DNA of 64,000 nt from an uncultured Saprospiraceae bacterium (GTDB taxonomy: Bacteria; Bacteroidota; Bacteroidia; Chitinophagales; Saprospiraceae). This document shows, piece after piece, positions 35,938 through 45,266 of this stretch (the stretch's first letter is position 1; each line of letters begins with the position of its first letter). The DNA lies in assembly GCA_937941095.1 (NCBI GenBank), contig CALDYJ010000108.1, positions 1 through 64,000 of the forward strand, in the 5' to 3' direction. Position numbers and translations under genes: made by a program. The notes beneath the pieces were generated by a model. It did not search any database, was not told the DNA's origin, and was given only the letters and a program-made list of their open reading frames with translations.

Positions 35938-37008
35938 ATGAAAAAGACTGAAAACGAGATTAATAAGCAAGTCAGGATTTGGCTCTTCATTGGAGTCGTC
36001 TTAGTATTCGTTCAAGTCATCATTGGAGGTGTTACAAGATTAACAGATTCGGGTTTGTCGATTACAGAGTGGGAAGTAATAGCCGGCACTTTACCTCCTC
36101 TCAATGAAAGTGATTGGAATGTAGCATTTGACAAATACAAAGTTTCAGCCTCAAAACAATTTGAAGCGCTTCATGCTGACATGAGCCTAAGCGATTTTAA
36201 GTTTATTTATTTTTGGGAATGGTTTCATCGTTTGTGGGCGAGAATGATGGGCTTTATTTTTGCTATCCCTTTCGTATATTTTTTAATTAAAAAATTCTTG
36301 CCTTCTTGGCTTTTAGCTAGACTTGGAGTTGTCATCTTACTTGCTGCCTCGGTTGCTGTCTTTGGATGGGTAATGGTTGCTAGTGGATTAAATGACGATA
36401 AGCGGACTTGGGTTAGTGCTTATAAATTATTGACGCATTTAATGTTGGCTACTTTTCTTTTCGGTTATTTATTTTGGACATGGTTGAAAGCAAGTTATCC
36501 TGAAAAAGCGCATAAGAGTAATTCTTCAATATTGAAAATTTCTTCTTGGATTATTATAGTCCTATTACTTCAAATTGCTTTTGGGGCATTAATGGCAGGA
36601 ATGAGAGCTGGACTCATCCATCCATATTTTCCAATGTTTATAAAGTTTGATTTATTGATCTCAAGTCTTTCACCGAGTGATGGTGGAGTTGCAGAAAACT
36701 TAATCAATTATGAAGAAGGAATTTTCATGAAAGGAGTAGTGCAAATATTACATAGAATTACAGCTTATTTGCTTAGTGGACTTATAATATGGGAATTTTT
36801 TAAAATTAAGAGGATTGGCGGCTCAGGACTACAAGTTATCAACACTACAATGTTAGTAATGTTGATAAGTCAGTTTACACTCGGAGTTTTGACCATTATA
36901 AATTGTTTTGGTAAGGTTCCATTACTTTATGGTGTGCTGCATCAAGCAGGAGCACTCATTCTTTTCGCGATTGTTTTAACTATGAACTATAAACTACGAA
37001 GGGTTTAA
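35938..37008 (+). CDS. ctaA: Heme A synthase (COX15/CtaA)
   Basis: This 356-residue, eight-helix membrane enzyme converts haem O to haem A for cytochrome oxidase. The N-terminal GGVTRLTDSGLSITEW, the haem-ligand histidines in WEWFHRLWAR, LLTHLML, LHRITAY and LHQAGAL, and the duplicated four-helix layout fit the long COX15-type family. It stands alone, without ctaB or oxidase genes. Its 3' end contains two DnaA-box-like sequences arranged as in the adjacent candidate origin. Confidence 0.93.
   Translation: MKKTENEINKQVRIWLFIGVVLVFVQVIIGGVTRLTDSGLSITEWEVIAGTLPPLNESDWNVAFDKYKVSASKQFEALHADMSLSDFKFIYFWEWFHRLWARMMGFIFAIPFVYFLIKKFLPSWLLARLGVVILLAASVAVFGWVMVASGLNDDKRTWVSAYKLLTHLMLATFLFGYLFWTWLKASYPEKAHKSNSSILKISSWIIIVLLLQIAFGALMAGMRAGLIHPYFPMFIKFDLLISSLSPSDGGVAENLINYEEGIFMKGVVQILHRITAYLLSGLIIWEFFKIKRIGGSGLQVINTTMLVMLISQFTLGVLTIINCFGKVPLLYGVLHQAGALILFAIVLTMNYKLRRV
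36836..36868. repeat. Inverted pair of DnaA-like boxes inside ctaA
   Basis: TTATCAACA (36836-36844) and its reverse complement (36860-36868) enclose an AATGTTAGTA-containing core. The 33-base unit closely resembles the one at 35654-35687. It encodes VINTTMLVMLI of CtaA in the coding frame. Confidence 0.55.
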
Positions 37009-37058
37009 TGTTTTTATGTTTATTTGTAAGATATTGTGCTAAAAGCTTCTAAAAGGAT

Positions 37059-37826
37059 ATGGAATATCAAATTAAAGAGGAGAGTAATTTTAAATACATT
37101 GAATCTAATGGACCTGGAGATAATATTCTTTTACTCCATGGATTATTTGGAGCCTTGAGTAATTTTCATGGTATCATAAAACACTTTTCTTCGAACTATA
37201 ATGTAGTGGTTCCTATTCTCCCAATTTTTGAAATGCCAATAAGAGAAGTCTCTTTAGAAGGCCTCTTAAACCATGTTAACGCTTTTGTGCAGTTTAAAGA
37301 GTACAAACAGGTACATGTAATGGGAAATTCCTTAGGAGGGCATCTAGCGCTCTTATATGCCCTTTTAGATCCATCCATGATAAGTTCGGTTGCTTTAACA
37401 GGGAGTTCTGGTCTTTTTGAATCCGGCATGGGTTCCACATTTCCAAAGAGAGGAGACTATGATTACATAAAAAAGAAAACAGGGGAGACTTTTTATGATC
37501 CTAATGTTGCTACTAAAGAATTAGTAGATGAAGTTTTTGACATTGTTAACGATCGCAATAAGGCGATAAGGATTATTTATACAGCTCGATCAGCAATCAA
37601 ACATAACCTCGGAGATAAACTACATCAGATCAAAGCACCAACCTTATTAATTTGGGGAAAGCAAGACATCATTACTCCGCCCTTTGTTGGTGAAAAATTT
37701 CACGAACTTATAGAACATTCAAGTTTACATTTGATGGACAAATGTGGTCATGCACCTATGATGGAAAGACCCGAAGAATTCAACAAACTTTTTGAAGATT
37801 TTCTTACTGAAAATAGTGCTTCTTAA
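37059..37826 (+). CDS. Alpha/beta hydrolase
   Basis: This 255-residue hydrolase has the fold's catalytic triad: Ser91 in GNSLGGH, an Asp in GKQDIITPP and His in CGHAPMMERPEEFN. The oxyanion HGLFG motif is at residues 27-31. It resembles the BioH/MhpC-type esterase group. The substrate is unknown, and it has no signal peptide. Its stop overlaps the convergent M1 peptidase by 4 bases. Confidence 0.82.
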   Translation: MEYQIKEESNFKYIESNGPGDNILLLHGLFGALSNFHGIIKHFSSNYNVVVPILPIFEMPIREVSLEGLLNHVNAFVQFKEYKQVHVMGNSLGGHLALLYALLDPSMISSVALTGSSGLFESGMGSTFPKRGDYDYIKKKTGETFYDPNVATKELVDEVFDIVNDRNKAIRIIYTARSAIKHNLGDKLHQIKAPTLLIWGKQDIITPPFVGEKFHELIEHSSLHLMDKCGHAPMMERPEEFNKLFEDFLTENSAS

Positions 37827-40141
37827 TTAAGCTTAGATTTTTTATTTTTCTTAGCTTTTTGCATTGGGTTTTGTGGTTTGAAATTATTTTCTTTAAACAT
37901 TTCGAATCTATTGATGTCTTGTTTTGGCGGATAATAATTATTTGATGTTTCCGTATCTGCAGTTTCCAAATAAGGATCTAATGTAATCTGAGCAACTTCT
38001 TTTTTGGTCACAAATACTTTTGTTATTGTTGCTGTATTCATTTTCCAAATTTCAGCTGGGATTCGGATAATTTCTTTCGATCCATCCATAAATTCAAACT
38101 CTATAATCAAAGGCATCACCAAGCCTCCAATATTTCTAAAGCTCAATTCATAATAATTTTTATTGGATGATTGGAGAAAAGCTTTTTCTTCCTCACTTAA
38201 TCCCTTTAGATAGTTCTTGTGTTTTTCTTCATCCATTGGAGTTAAATCTAGCTCGTCGTAAGTGGTATAAAAATCAACCAGAGATTTATCAATTTCATCC
38301 TGAGTTTTTTCTATTTCTTTTAAATTAATTTCACTAGTAATTGTTTTAGTAGAAACTTTTCTCGCCTCCTTTTTGGCTATTGCTTCATTTGCTAAATTGA
38401 CGTTTCCTAACTTTAAATGTTTGACATTTTCGATGGCAATATCAACATGATCTGTTGTGTAGAACCAACCTCTCCAAAACCAATCTAAATCTACGCTAGA
38501 AGCATCTTCCATGGTGCGAAAGAAATCTGCTGGTGAAGGGTGCTTAAACATCCAACGCTTCGAATAGGTTTTAAAGGCATGATCAAACAAATCTCTTCCC
38601 ATTATAGTTTCTCTTAATATGTTTAATGCAGTTGCTGGCTTTCCATATGCGTTGTTTCCAAATTGCCAGATGGATTCTGAATTGGTCATTATAGGAACGA
38701 TCCTGTTTTTATCTCCCTTCATGTAGTCAACAATTTTATAGGCAGGTCCTCTTCTGGAAGGATAGTTTCTTTCCCATTGTTGTTCTGCTAAATACTGAAC
38801 AAACGAGTTGAGTCCTTCATCCATCCAAGTCCATTGCCTCTCGTCTGAATTAACAATCATAGGAAAGTAATTATGACCGACTTCATGAATAATTACACCA
38901 ATCATTCCGTACTTAGTTCTTTTGGTATAAGTACCATCTGCTTCAGGTCTTCCAAAGTTGAAACAGATCATTGGGTATTCCATTCCAATTCTTTTTGAAT
39001 TTACCGACCAGGCTACAGGGTAAGGATAATCAAATGTATAATGCGAATACCACTTGATAGTGTGTGCTACTGCTTTAGTTGAATATCTTTCCCAAATGGG
39101 ATTCCCTTCTTTAGGGTACATTGACATTGCTAACACAGTGCTCCCGTCACTTTGTTTTACGCTCATTGCGTCCCAAATAAACTTTCTAGAACTAGCAAAG
39201 GCAAAATCTCTTACATTCTCAGCTTTAAATATCCAAGTAGATTTTCCATTAACTCGGTTATTTTCTCTTGACACTGCTTCCTTTTCGTTAGCTATAATTA
39301 TTGGCTGGTCAAATTCTTTTTTGGCTTGGTCAAATCGTTCTCTTTGTGTTTCAGTTAGAACCTCTTCTTCATTTTGTAAGACTCCAGTTGCAGAGACAAG
39401 ATGATCTTTAGGAACTGTTATTTCGACTTCGTAATTCCCAAAGTTTAAAGTGAATTCGCCTCTGCCTAAAAATTGTTTATGCTGCCATCCATCCACTTCA
39501 TTATAGACTACCATTCTTGGAAAGAATTGAGCAATGGTGTATAAGTAGTTATCGTCTTCGCTAAAATATTCGTAACCAGATCTACCTCCAATTTGCATCC
39601 TATCATTAATGTTGTACCAATACTTTATTGTAAACGAATAAGTAGAACCAGGCAAAAGATTCTTTTCAAGGTTTAATCTTAACATTGTCTTGTTGATGGT
39701 ATAGTCCAAGTTTTGACCAGCTTCTCCTTTGATAAAATCAATTTTGAATCCTCCGTCAAAAGAGGGCTCAAGTTTTTTTAAATCCTTGAGCGTCATTTTT
39801 TCTGATAGATTGTTGGTTTTCGCTTTATGCGTATCTGAATCAAGAGCCCTCATGTTTTGATCTAATTGAAGCCACAGGTATTCTAAGGCATCAGGAGAAT
39901 TGTTATGATAGGTAATCGTTTCTTCTCCAAATATTTTTTGTTCAACATCATCAAGTTCTACCTTGATTTTATAATCAGCTTGTTGCTGCCAGTAGGCGTG
40001 GCCTGGAGCACCAGAAGCATTTCGATAAACATTGGGAGTCGGGAGGTCCTGATCAAGTTGTTTAAATTTATCCGTTTGCGTAAAAGCAGAAAAGACCATT
40101 AATAACAAAGAGCTTAAAAGAAATAGTTTTGTTCTAATCAT
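37823..40141 (-). CDS. M1-family zinc metallopeptidase, secreted
   Basis: This 772-residue protein has a signal peptide ending near FSAFTQ. The N-terminal beta domain (about 55-330) leads to the gluzincin core: HEVGH at 419-423 and the third ligand Glu442 in WTWMDEGLNSF. The usual GxMEN exopeptidase motif appears as RIGMEYP, suggesting changed substrate preference. The C-terminus ends in a Lys/Asn-rich tail without a sorting domain. A TATCTTTG promoter element sits only five bases before the ATG, so the mRNA may be leaderless. Confidence 0.88.
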   Translation of the reverse strand: MIRTKLFLLSSLLLMVFSAFTQTDKFKQLDQDLPTPNVYRNASGAPGHAYWQQQADYKIKVELDDVEQKIFGEETITYHNNSPDALEYLWLQLDQNMRALDSDTHKAKTNNLSEKMTLKDLKKLEPSFDGGFKIDFIKGEAGQNLDYTINKTMLRLNLEKNLLPGSTYSFTIKYWYNINDRMQIGGRSGYEYFSEDDNYLYTIAQFFPRMVVYNEVDGWQHKQFLGRGEFTLNFGNYEVEITVPKDHLVSATGVLQNEEEVLTETQRERFDQAKKEFDQPIIIANEKEAVSRENNRVNGKSTWIFKAENVRDFAFASSRKFIWDAMSVKQSDGSTVLAMSMYPKEGNPIWERYSTKAVAHTIKWYSHYTFDYPYPVAWSVNSKRIGMEYPMICFNFGRPEADGTYTKRTKYGMIGVIIHEVGHNYFPMIVNSDERQWTWMDEGLNSFVQYLAEQQWERNYPSRRGPAYKIVDYMKGDKNRIVPIMTNSESIWQFGNNAYGKPATALNILRETIMGRDLFDHAFKTYSKRWMFKHPSPADFFRTMEDASSVDLDWFWRGWFYTTDHVDIAIENVKHLKLGNVNLANEAIAKKEARKVSTKTITSEINLKEIEKTQDEIDKSLVDFYTTYDELDLTPMDEEKHKNYLKGLSEEEKAFLQSSNKNYYELSFRNIGGLVMPLIIEFEFMDGSKEIIRIPAEIWKMNTATITKVFVTKKEVAQITLDPYLETADTETSNNYYPPKQDINRFEMFKENNFKPQNPMQKAKKNKKSKLN

Positions 40142-40146
40142 AAGTG

Positions 40147-40180
40147 CAAAGATAGCACAATGAGTTTAAGGAAAAACCAA
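40147..40180 (-). promoter_or_regulatory. Promoter of the M1 peptidase gene
   Basis: On the minus strand, TATCTTTG (40147-40154) is preceded at 23 bases by TTG (40178-40180). The -7 element ends 5 bases from the start codon at 40141, implying almost no 5' leader. Confidence 0.5.
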
Positions 40181-40189
40181 TTTAAAGAC

Positions 40190-40223
40190 AAAAAGGATTG
40201 TTCCACGTGGAACAATCCTTTTT
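40190..40223 (-). terminator. Terminator-like 34-base palindrome after thrC
   Basis: A perfect palindrome with arms AAAAAGGATTGTTCCAC and its complement lies 20 bases after the thrC stop. The minus-strand RNA would form a hairpin followed by five U, so it can end the thr operon transcript. Its centre is a complete parS-like sequence. Confidence 0.6.
40199..40214. promoter_or_regulatory. parS: parS-like ParB-binding site 1
   Basis: TGTTCCACGTGGAACA is a perfect 16-base palindrome fitting the broadly conserved parS consensus TGTTNCACGTGNAACA. It lies between thrC and the M1 peptidase, 4.3 kb from the candidate origin. Confidence 0.8.
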
Positions 40224-40242
40224 GAACTACAGGAATAAAGCT

Positions 40243-41553
40243 CTAATAATGATTCATTAACCAAGACTTAAAAGCGTCAAAATCTTTGGTTAGGAATTCG
40301 GCTGATTTCCTTTTATCAAGAAGGGTAGCAAGTTTATCTGGGATATGGATTTTTTTATCAAGAATAGTCTCAACAGCATCAATGAATTTAGCTGGGTGTG
40401 CAGTTTCTAATATAACACCTTGGCAGTCTTCATTGTATATTTGGTATTGACGATAAGCTAAATATGCGACTGCACCATGAGGGTCTATGGTGTAATCATA
40501 CCTTGAGTCTACTTCTTTAATTGCCGCTTTGGTATAACTGTCATTAAATCTTAAGCCAACGATGTGGTTTCTCATATTGTTCCACGTGGAACCATTTCCT
40601 GAGAATATGTTTTTTAATCTTCTAAAATTTGAAGGATCACCTACGTCCATCGCGTTAGATAAGGTCGCAACAGAAGGCTTCGAGGTATATTCTCCAGAAT
40701 CCAAGTATTGAGGAATAACGTCGTTCAAATTTGTAGCAGCAATAAATTTGTCAATCGGCAAGCCCATCATTTTTGCGAAAACTCCTGCTGTTAAGTTTCC
40801 AAAATTTCCACTTGGTATAGAAAAAACAACCTTTCTTTCTTTCGAAGGGAGCTGCTTAAAAGCTTCGAAGTAGTAAAAAGATTGGGGAATAAGTCTAGCT
40901 ATGTTTATAGAATTAGCTGAACTAAGCCTTAAATGATTGTTGACATCACTATCTAAAAATGCCTTTTTTACCAATGCTTGGCAATCATCAAAAGTCCCTT
41001 CAATCTCGAGTGCCGTAATGTTGTTTCCTAAAGTAGTGAGTTGCTTTTCTTGTATATCACTTACTTTGCCACTAGGGTATAAAATAATTACTTCAACGCC
41101 AGGAGTATTGTAAAAGCCTGAAGCAACGGCACCTCCAGTATCTCCTGAGGTAGCAACTAAGATGCTTAATCGCTTTGTTTCACCTTCATTAAAGTAAGCC
41201 ATTAGTTGAGACATGAATCGAGCGCCAAAATCCTTGAAAGCCATCGAAGGCCCATGAAACAATTCAAGGAGATGAGTATGATCATCAAAAGAAACAATAG
41301 GGGCAGGAAAATTAACCGAACGATCTATAATTTCAGAGAGCTTGTTTTCTGGAATGTATCCGTCAAAAAGATTTAAACATATTTGATATGAAAGTTCTTT
41401 GAAACTCAATCGATCTAAATCTTTATAAAAGGATTTAGATAGCTTAGGAATCGAAACAGGCATGTATAATCCATTGTCCTCTGGCAAGGATTTCATGACA
41501 GCTTGCTTTAAAGAAACAAGATTGTTTTTATTGTTTGTGCTATATAGTTTCAT
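40243..41553 (-). CDS. thrC: Threonine synthase
   Basis: This 436-residue PLP enzyme converts O-phosphohomoserine to threonine. The PLP lysine is in HGPSMAFKDFGARFM, the phosphate-binding loop in VATSGDTGGAVASGF, and the C-terminal domain has SGNFGNLTAG. It is the last gene of thrA-thrB-thrC, with its start overlapping the thrB stop by one base. A parS-like site lies within its coding sequence. Confidence 0.95.
   Translation of the reverse strand: MKLYSTNNKNNLVSLKQAVMKSLPEDNGLYMPVSIPKLSKSFYKDLDRLSFKELSYQICLNLFDGYIPENKLSEIIDRSVNFPAPIVSFDDHTHLLELFHGPSMAFKDFGARFMSQLMAYFNEGETKRLSILVATSGDTGGAVASGFYNTPGVEVIILYPSGKVSDIQEKQLTTLGNNITALEIEGTFDDCQALVKKAFLDSDVNNHLRLSSANSINIARLIPQSFYYFEAFKQLPSKERKVVFSIPSGNFGNLTAGVFAKMMGLPIDKFIAATNLNDVIPQYLDSGEYTSKPSVATLSNAMDVGDPSNFRRLKNIFSGNGSTWNNMRNHIVGLRFNDSYTKAAIKEVDSRYDYTIDPHGAVAYLAYRQYQIYNEDCQGVILETAHPAKFIDAVETILDKKIHIPDKLATLLDKRKSAEFLTKDFDAFKSWLMNHY
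40578..40593. promoter_or_regulatory. parS: parS-like ParB-binding site 2 (within thrC)
   Basis: TGTTCCACGTGGAACC matches site 1 except for the last base. It lies within thrC, where it encodes GSTWNN on the minus strand. Two such sites 364 bases apart fit a ParB loading zone. Confidence 0.75.
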
Positions 41554-42485
41554 TACACTAAATATGTGCCTCTTTGGTTTATACTACTAATAAACAATTC
41601 AGATTCAATTTTTAAACGAGAATATACCTTTGTCATTTCTACACCCACATTTTGAGCTGTTATTAAACTATCTGATAAAGCAAAAATAGATGGGCCTGCA
41701 CCTGAAATGCTGCAACCCAATGCGCCCGCATTCAATACCTTTTCTTGCAACTCAAAAAAACCTGGAATTAATTGTGCCCTTTGAGGCTCTATGATGACAT
41801 CTTGTAAAGAGCGTTTAATCAAACCAAAATTAGAATTGTACAATCCTAAAATCAGCCCCCCTAAATTTCCGTTTTGAGTAATGTGGTCATCAAGAGAAAC
41901 GACATCGCTTAAAATCTTTCTTGCATCTCTAGTCAAGATCTTTACATGAGGGTAAATTACAGTTGCATAAAGACCTTTTGGAACAGGGACTCTATGGACA
42001 TCTAATTCCTCATTGGAACGAATAAAAATTATTCCACCCAGCAGAGAAGGAGCAACATTGTCCGCATGATAGGCACCATCAGCAATTTGTTCTCCTAAAA
42101 CAGCAAAAGGTAAAAGCTCTCTTCTAGTCAAAGGTCTTTCAAGGAGTTCATTAATCGCCATAACTCCAGCTGCAGCACTCGCCGCACTAGAACCTAAGCC
42201 ACTACCAAAAGGCATCTTTTTATGGATCTCCATTTCGATACCAATCTTATCTTCTTTGAGAAATTCGAGAAGTTTTAAGGCAGCAAATCCAGCTGTGTTT
42301 TTTTCAACTTCAAGAGGCAGTTTGTTTTTACAGCCTGTTATTTTTGTAATTACCAAGCCTGGTTTATCAACCCTATTTACAATGATTTCATCTCCAGGAC
42401 CGTCAATTGCAAATCCTAAAATATCGTATCCACATGCTACATTTGCAACAGTTGCAGGAGCAAACACTTTTAAACCGGCTATCAT
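41553..42485 (-). CDS. thrB: Homoserine kinase
   Basis: This 310-residue GHMP kinase phosphorylates homoserine using ATP. The phosphate-binding loop PFGSGLGSSAASAAAG and the C-terminal SGAGPSIFAL motif are present. It lies 19 bases after thrA and overlaps the thrC start by one base. Confidence 0.95.
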   Translation of the reverse strand: MIAGLKVFAPATVANVACGYDILGFAIDGPGDEIIVNRVDKPGLVITKITGCKNKLPLEVEKNTAGFAALKLLEFLKEDKIGIEMEIHKKMPFGSGLGSSAASAAAGVMAINELLERPLTRRELLPFAVLGEQIADGAYHADNVAPSLLGGIIFIRSNEELDVHRVPVPKGLYATVIYPHVKILTRDARKILSDVVSLDDHITQNGNLGGLILGLYNSNFGLIKRSLQDVIIEPQRAQLIPGFFELQEKVLNAGALGCSISGAGPSIFALSDSLITAQNVGVEMTKVYSRLKIESELFISSINQRGTYLV

Positions 42486-42504
42486 GTATATTATTGATTA
42501 TCAG

Positions 42505-44961
42505 TTAGTTAGAAATAAGATTACCTATGGTTAGGACCTCCGCAAAAACTCCAGCAGCAGTAACTTCTGCACCAGCACCAGGACCTCTGATAACAAGCGG
42601 TCTCTCTTTATACCTCGCTGTTGTAAATGAGATCATATTGTCACTCCCGCTTAAAGAATAAAAAGCATGTTCTCTTCCAACTTCAAGAAGTTTTATTTCA
42701 GCTTTACCATTTTCTAAAACAGCAACCATCCTTAAAACTTTGTCATTGCTTGCAGCTTTTTTCTTTAAGTTTTCAAAGTAATCATTTTCATCTTTTAAAG
42801 TTGAAAATAGTTTTTCAACCGACTCAGCTTTTTGACAAGAAACAGGTAGGATGTTTTCAACAACAACATCTGCTGCTTCAATACTTAAACCAATTTCTCT
42901 AGCAAGGATAACAATTTTTCTCTTTACATCAATGCCATTTAAATCTGTTCTTGGATCCGGTTCTGTTAAGCCCAAACCATGAGCACTTTTTACAACATCG
43001 TAAAAACGGGCATCCCCATTAAAGTTATTAAAAATGTAAGATAGTGTCCCTGATAATACGGCTTCTAATTTTATAATTTGATCTCCGCTATTGATTAAAT
43101 CTCTCAAGGTTGAAATAACTGGGAGTCCAGCTCCAACATTTGTTTCATACATAAAATGAACACCTCTTTTTTGAGCGATGTTTTTAAGTCGATTGTATTG
43201 AAGAAAAGAAGAAGAAGTTGCAATCTTATTTGGTGTGCTTATGCTAATGGATGCATCTAAAATACTTTCATAAAAATTGGAAATATCCGGATTAGCCGTA
43301 TTGTCTAGAAATATTGAATTACTCAAATTTAGAAGTTTAATCTTTTCAACAAAAGCATTCATCTTCATAGGCTCATTTGATTCTTCCAGAAGTGGCTTCC
43401 AGTTATCCAGATTGATTCCTTCTTCTTCAAAAACCATTTTTTTACTATTGGCCAAACCAACTACTTTGACTTCGATTGAACGGTTCTCTTTTAGAAATTC
43501 AGATTGCTCTTTAATTTGGTTTATCAAAGTACTTCCTATCAAACCTACACCAACCATAAATAAATTGATTTCACGGGTATTAGATAAGAAGAATGCTTGG
43601 TGTAATACATTCAAGGCTTTCGTCTCATCTTTAGAATCTATGACTACGGAGACATTTAGCTCTGAAGAGCCTTGAGCAATAGCTACTATGTTGATACCAT
43701 TCTTACCTAGGGATTGAAACAGCCGACCAGCAATCCCTGGTTGAGAACGCATATGTTCCCCAATAACAGCAACCACAGATAAATCATTTTCTATTTTGAC
43801 ATCTTCTATGTAGCCTGAAAGTCTTTCGTACTCAAAGCTTTTGTCGACACAAGTTTTAGCCGTCATTGCATCTTCTGGCCTTACGGCAAAACTAATAGAA
43901 GATTCAGAAGATCCTTGAGTAATTAATATGACATTAATCTTTGCACTAGCTAAACTTGAAAATAATCTTGCCGCAATTCCTGGGACCCCAAAAAGCCCGC
44001 TCCCATGTAAGGTCAATAAAGAGATTGAATTAATAGAAGATATGCCTTTTACTGCTTTTCCATTACTGGTTTTCTTTGAGATTAAAGAACCGGCAAACTT
44101 TGGCTTAAAAGTATTCTTAATATAAATAGGGATGGATTTATTCATTGCTGGAACTAGGGTAGGAGGATAAATTACTTTCGCACCAAAATGAGACATCTCC
44201 ATTGCTTCAGCATAAGATAAAGCAGGAATGGTAAATGCTTTTTTAACTTTTCTAGGATCACAGGTTAAAACGCCATCAACATCAGTCCAGATTTCTATCT
44301 GTTCTGCTTCGAGCGCAGCTCCAAAGATGGAAGCGGTGTAATCCGAACCTCCTCTTCCTAATGTTGTTGTTAGTCCATTTTCAGATGATGCAACAAATCC
44401 AGTGACTATCTTCACGCCAGGAGTATTGCTATAGAAGTCTACTATCTTTTTATTGCTGGCTTCAAAGTTAACTTTAGCAGAACCAAAGGACTCGTCTGTC
44501 ACGATAACTTTTCTAGCATCTAGATACGTAGTGTTGATGCCCATCTCCTTTAAAGTATGGGCAATGATGTAAGCAGAATTTCGCTCACCAAAACTCAAAA
44601 CATAATCTCTTGATCTTGGAGTGGCTTCTTTCACCAGATAAATGCCATGCAATAAGTCTTTTAATACCTGATGGTTTTCTTGAAGATCAAGCAAAGCTCC
44701 TTTTAATGAACCATTATTTAATAAATGATTTGTGGCTTGCTTGTGGCGCTTACTAAAATCACTCAACAATTCTTCATAAGCCTTATTGCCAGAAGCAGCT
44801 GTAGCACTCATTTCTAGTAAGGCATCTGTAACTCCACCAAATGCGGAGAAAACAACAGTAAAATTTATTCCTTCCTCATAATATTCTTTTAGAATATTCG
44901 CTATTTGTTTAATTCGTTCTGGACTTGCAACAGAAGAACCTCCAAATTTTAGAACTCGCAT
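42505..44961 (-). CDS. thrA: Bifunctional aspartokinase/homoserine dehydrogenase
   Basis: This 818-residue fusion performs the first and third steps of threonine and methionine synthesis. The aspartokinase begins with KFGGSSVA and has GRGGSDYTA; two ACT domains (about 310-455) provide feedback sensing. The dehydrogenase starts near residue 465 (LFMVGVGLIGSTL), with the active-site region NVGAGLPVISTL and GTLSYIFN. It heads the thrA-thrB-thrC operon. No threonine attenuator leader peptide was recognised upstream. Confidence 0.96.
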   Translation of the reverse strand: MRVLKFGGSSVASPERIKQIANILKEYYEEGINFTVVFSAFGGVTDALLEMSATAASGNKAYEELLSDFSKRHKQATNHLLNNGSLKGALLDLQENHQVLKDLLHGIYLVKEATPRSRDYVLSFGERNSAYIIAHTLKEMGINTTYLDARKVIVTDESFGSAKVNFEASNKKIVDFYSNTPGVKIVTGFVASSENGLTTTLGRGGSDYTASIFGAALEAEQIEIWTDVDGVLTCDPRKVKKAFTIPALSYAEAMEMSHFGAKVIYPPTLVPAMNKSIPIYIKNTFKPKFAGSLISKKTSNGKAVKGISSINSISLLTLHGSGLFGVPGIAARLFSSLASAKINVILITQGSSESSISFAVRPEDAMTAKTCVDKSFEYERLSGYIEDVKIENDLSVVAVIGEHMRSQPGIAGRLFQSLGKNGINIVAIAQGSSELNVSVVIDSKDETKALNVLHQAFFLSNTREINLFMVGVGLIGSTLINQIKEQSEFLKENRSIEVKVVGLANSKKMVFEEEGINLDNWKPLLEESNEPMKMNAFVEKIKLLNLSNSIFLDNTANPDISNFYESILDASISISTPNKIATSSSFLQYNRLKNIAQKRGVHFMYETNVGAGLPVISTLRDLINSGDQIIKLEAVLSGTLSYIFNNFNGDARFYDVVKSAHGLGLTEPDPRTDLNGIDVKRKIVILAREIGLSIEAADVVVENILPVSCQKAESVEKLFSTLKDENDYFENLKKKAASNDKVLRMVAVLENGKAEIKLLEVGREHAFYSLSGSDNMISFTTARYKERPLVIRGPGAGAEVTAAGVFAEVLTIGNLISN

Positions 44962-45065
44962 ATGACTTTATTTTTTACGAACATGACTAATTTATCATGA
45001 ACATATATGTTTAAAGAACTTCTCTAATACGTATAAAAAATCAAGCCAATATAATTGGATGGTAA

Positions 45066-45266
45066 ACTGAAATTAAAGTGATTTTAACCAATGAAGAATG
45101 TAAGGAGGATCAAGCTTTGCATTTGATATGAGCAAACGAAAAAGACCTGCCGTATGGCAAGCCTTTTCACAATAATTTTATTAACCTTAAGACAATTGAT
45201 TCTTTTGTTGAAGAAAAGCTAGACGAGTTTCTCATCGATGTCGCCAAATCAAGCGTCTACTTATAA
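45066..45266 (+). pseudogene. Possible decayed short gene
   Basis: Read on the plus strand in one frame, this stretch gives a protein-like sequence around an internal TGA at 45129-45131. The downstream 44 codons (ANEKDLPYGKPF..., ...EEKLDEFLIDVAKSSVYL) end in TAA at 45264-45266. No ATG start is visible, and no family was recognised. It may be chance reading in AT-rich DNA. Confidence 0.2.
45138..45168 (-). terminator. Probable terminator of the lipoprotein array
   Basis: Arms at 45143-45151 and 45156-45164 pair fully on the minus strand if G-U pairs are allowed, with loop ATAC and a following run of five U. It lies 113 bases after the last lipoprotein gene. Confidence 0.5.

Noticed and set aside
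42627-42902. Plus-strand frame opposite thrA
   Set aside because: Low-complexity antisense of a well-recognised gene; no independent support.
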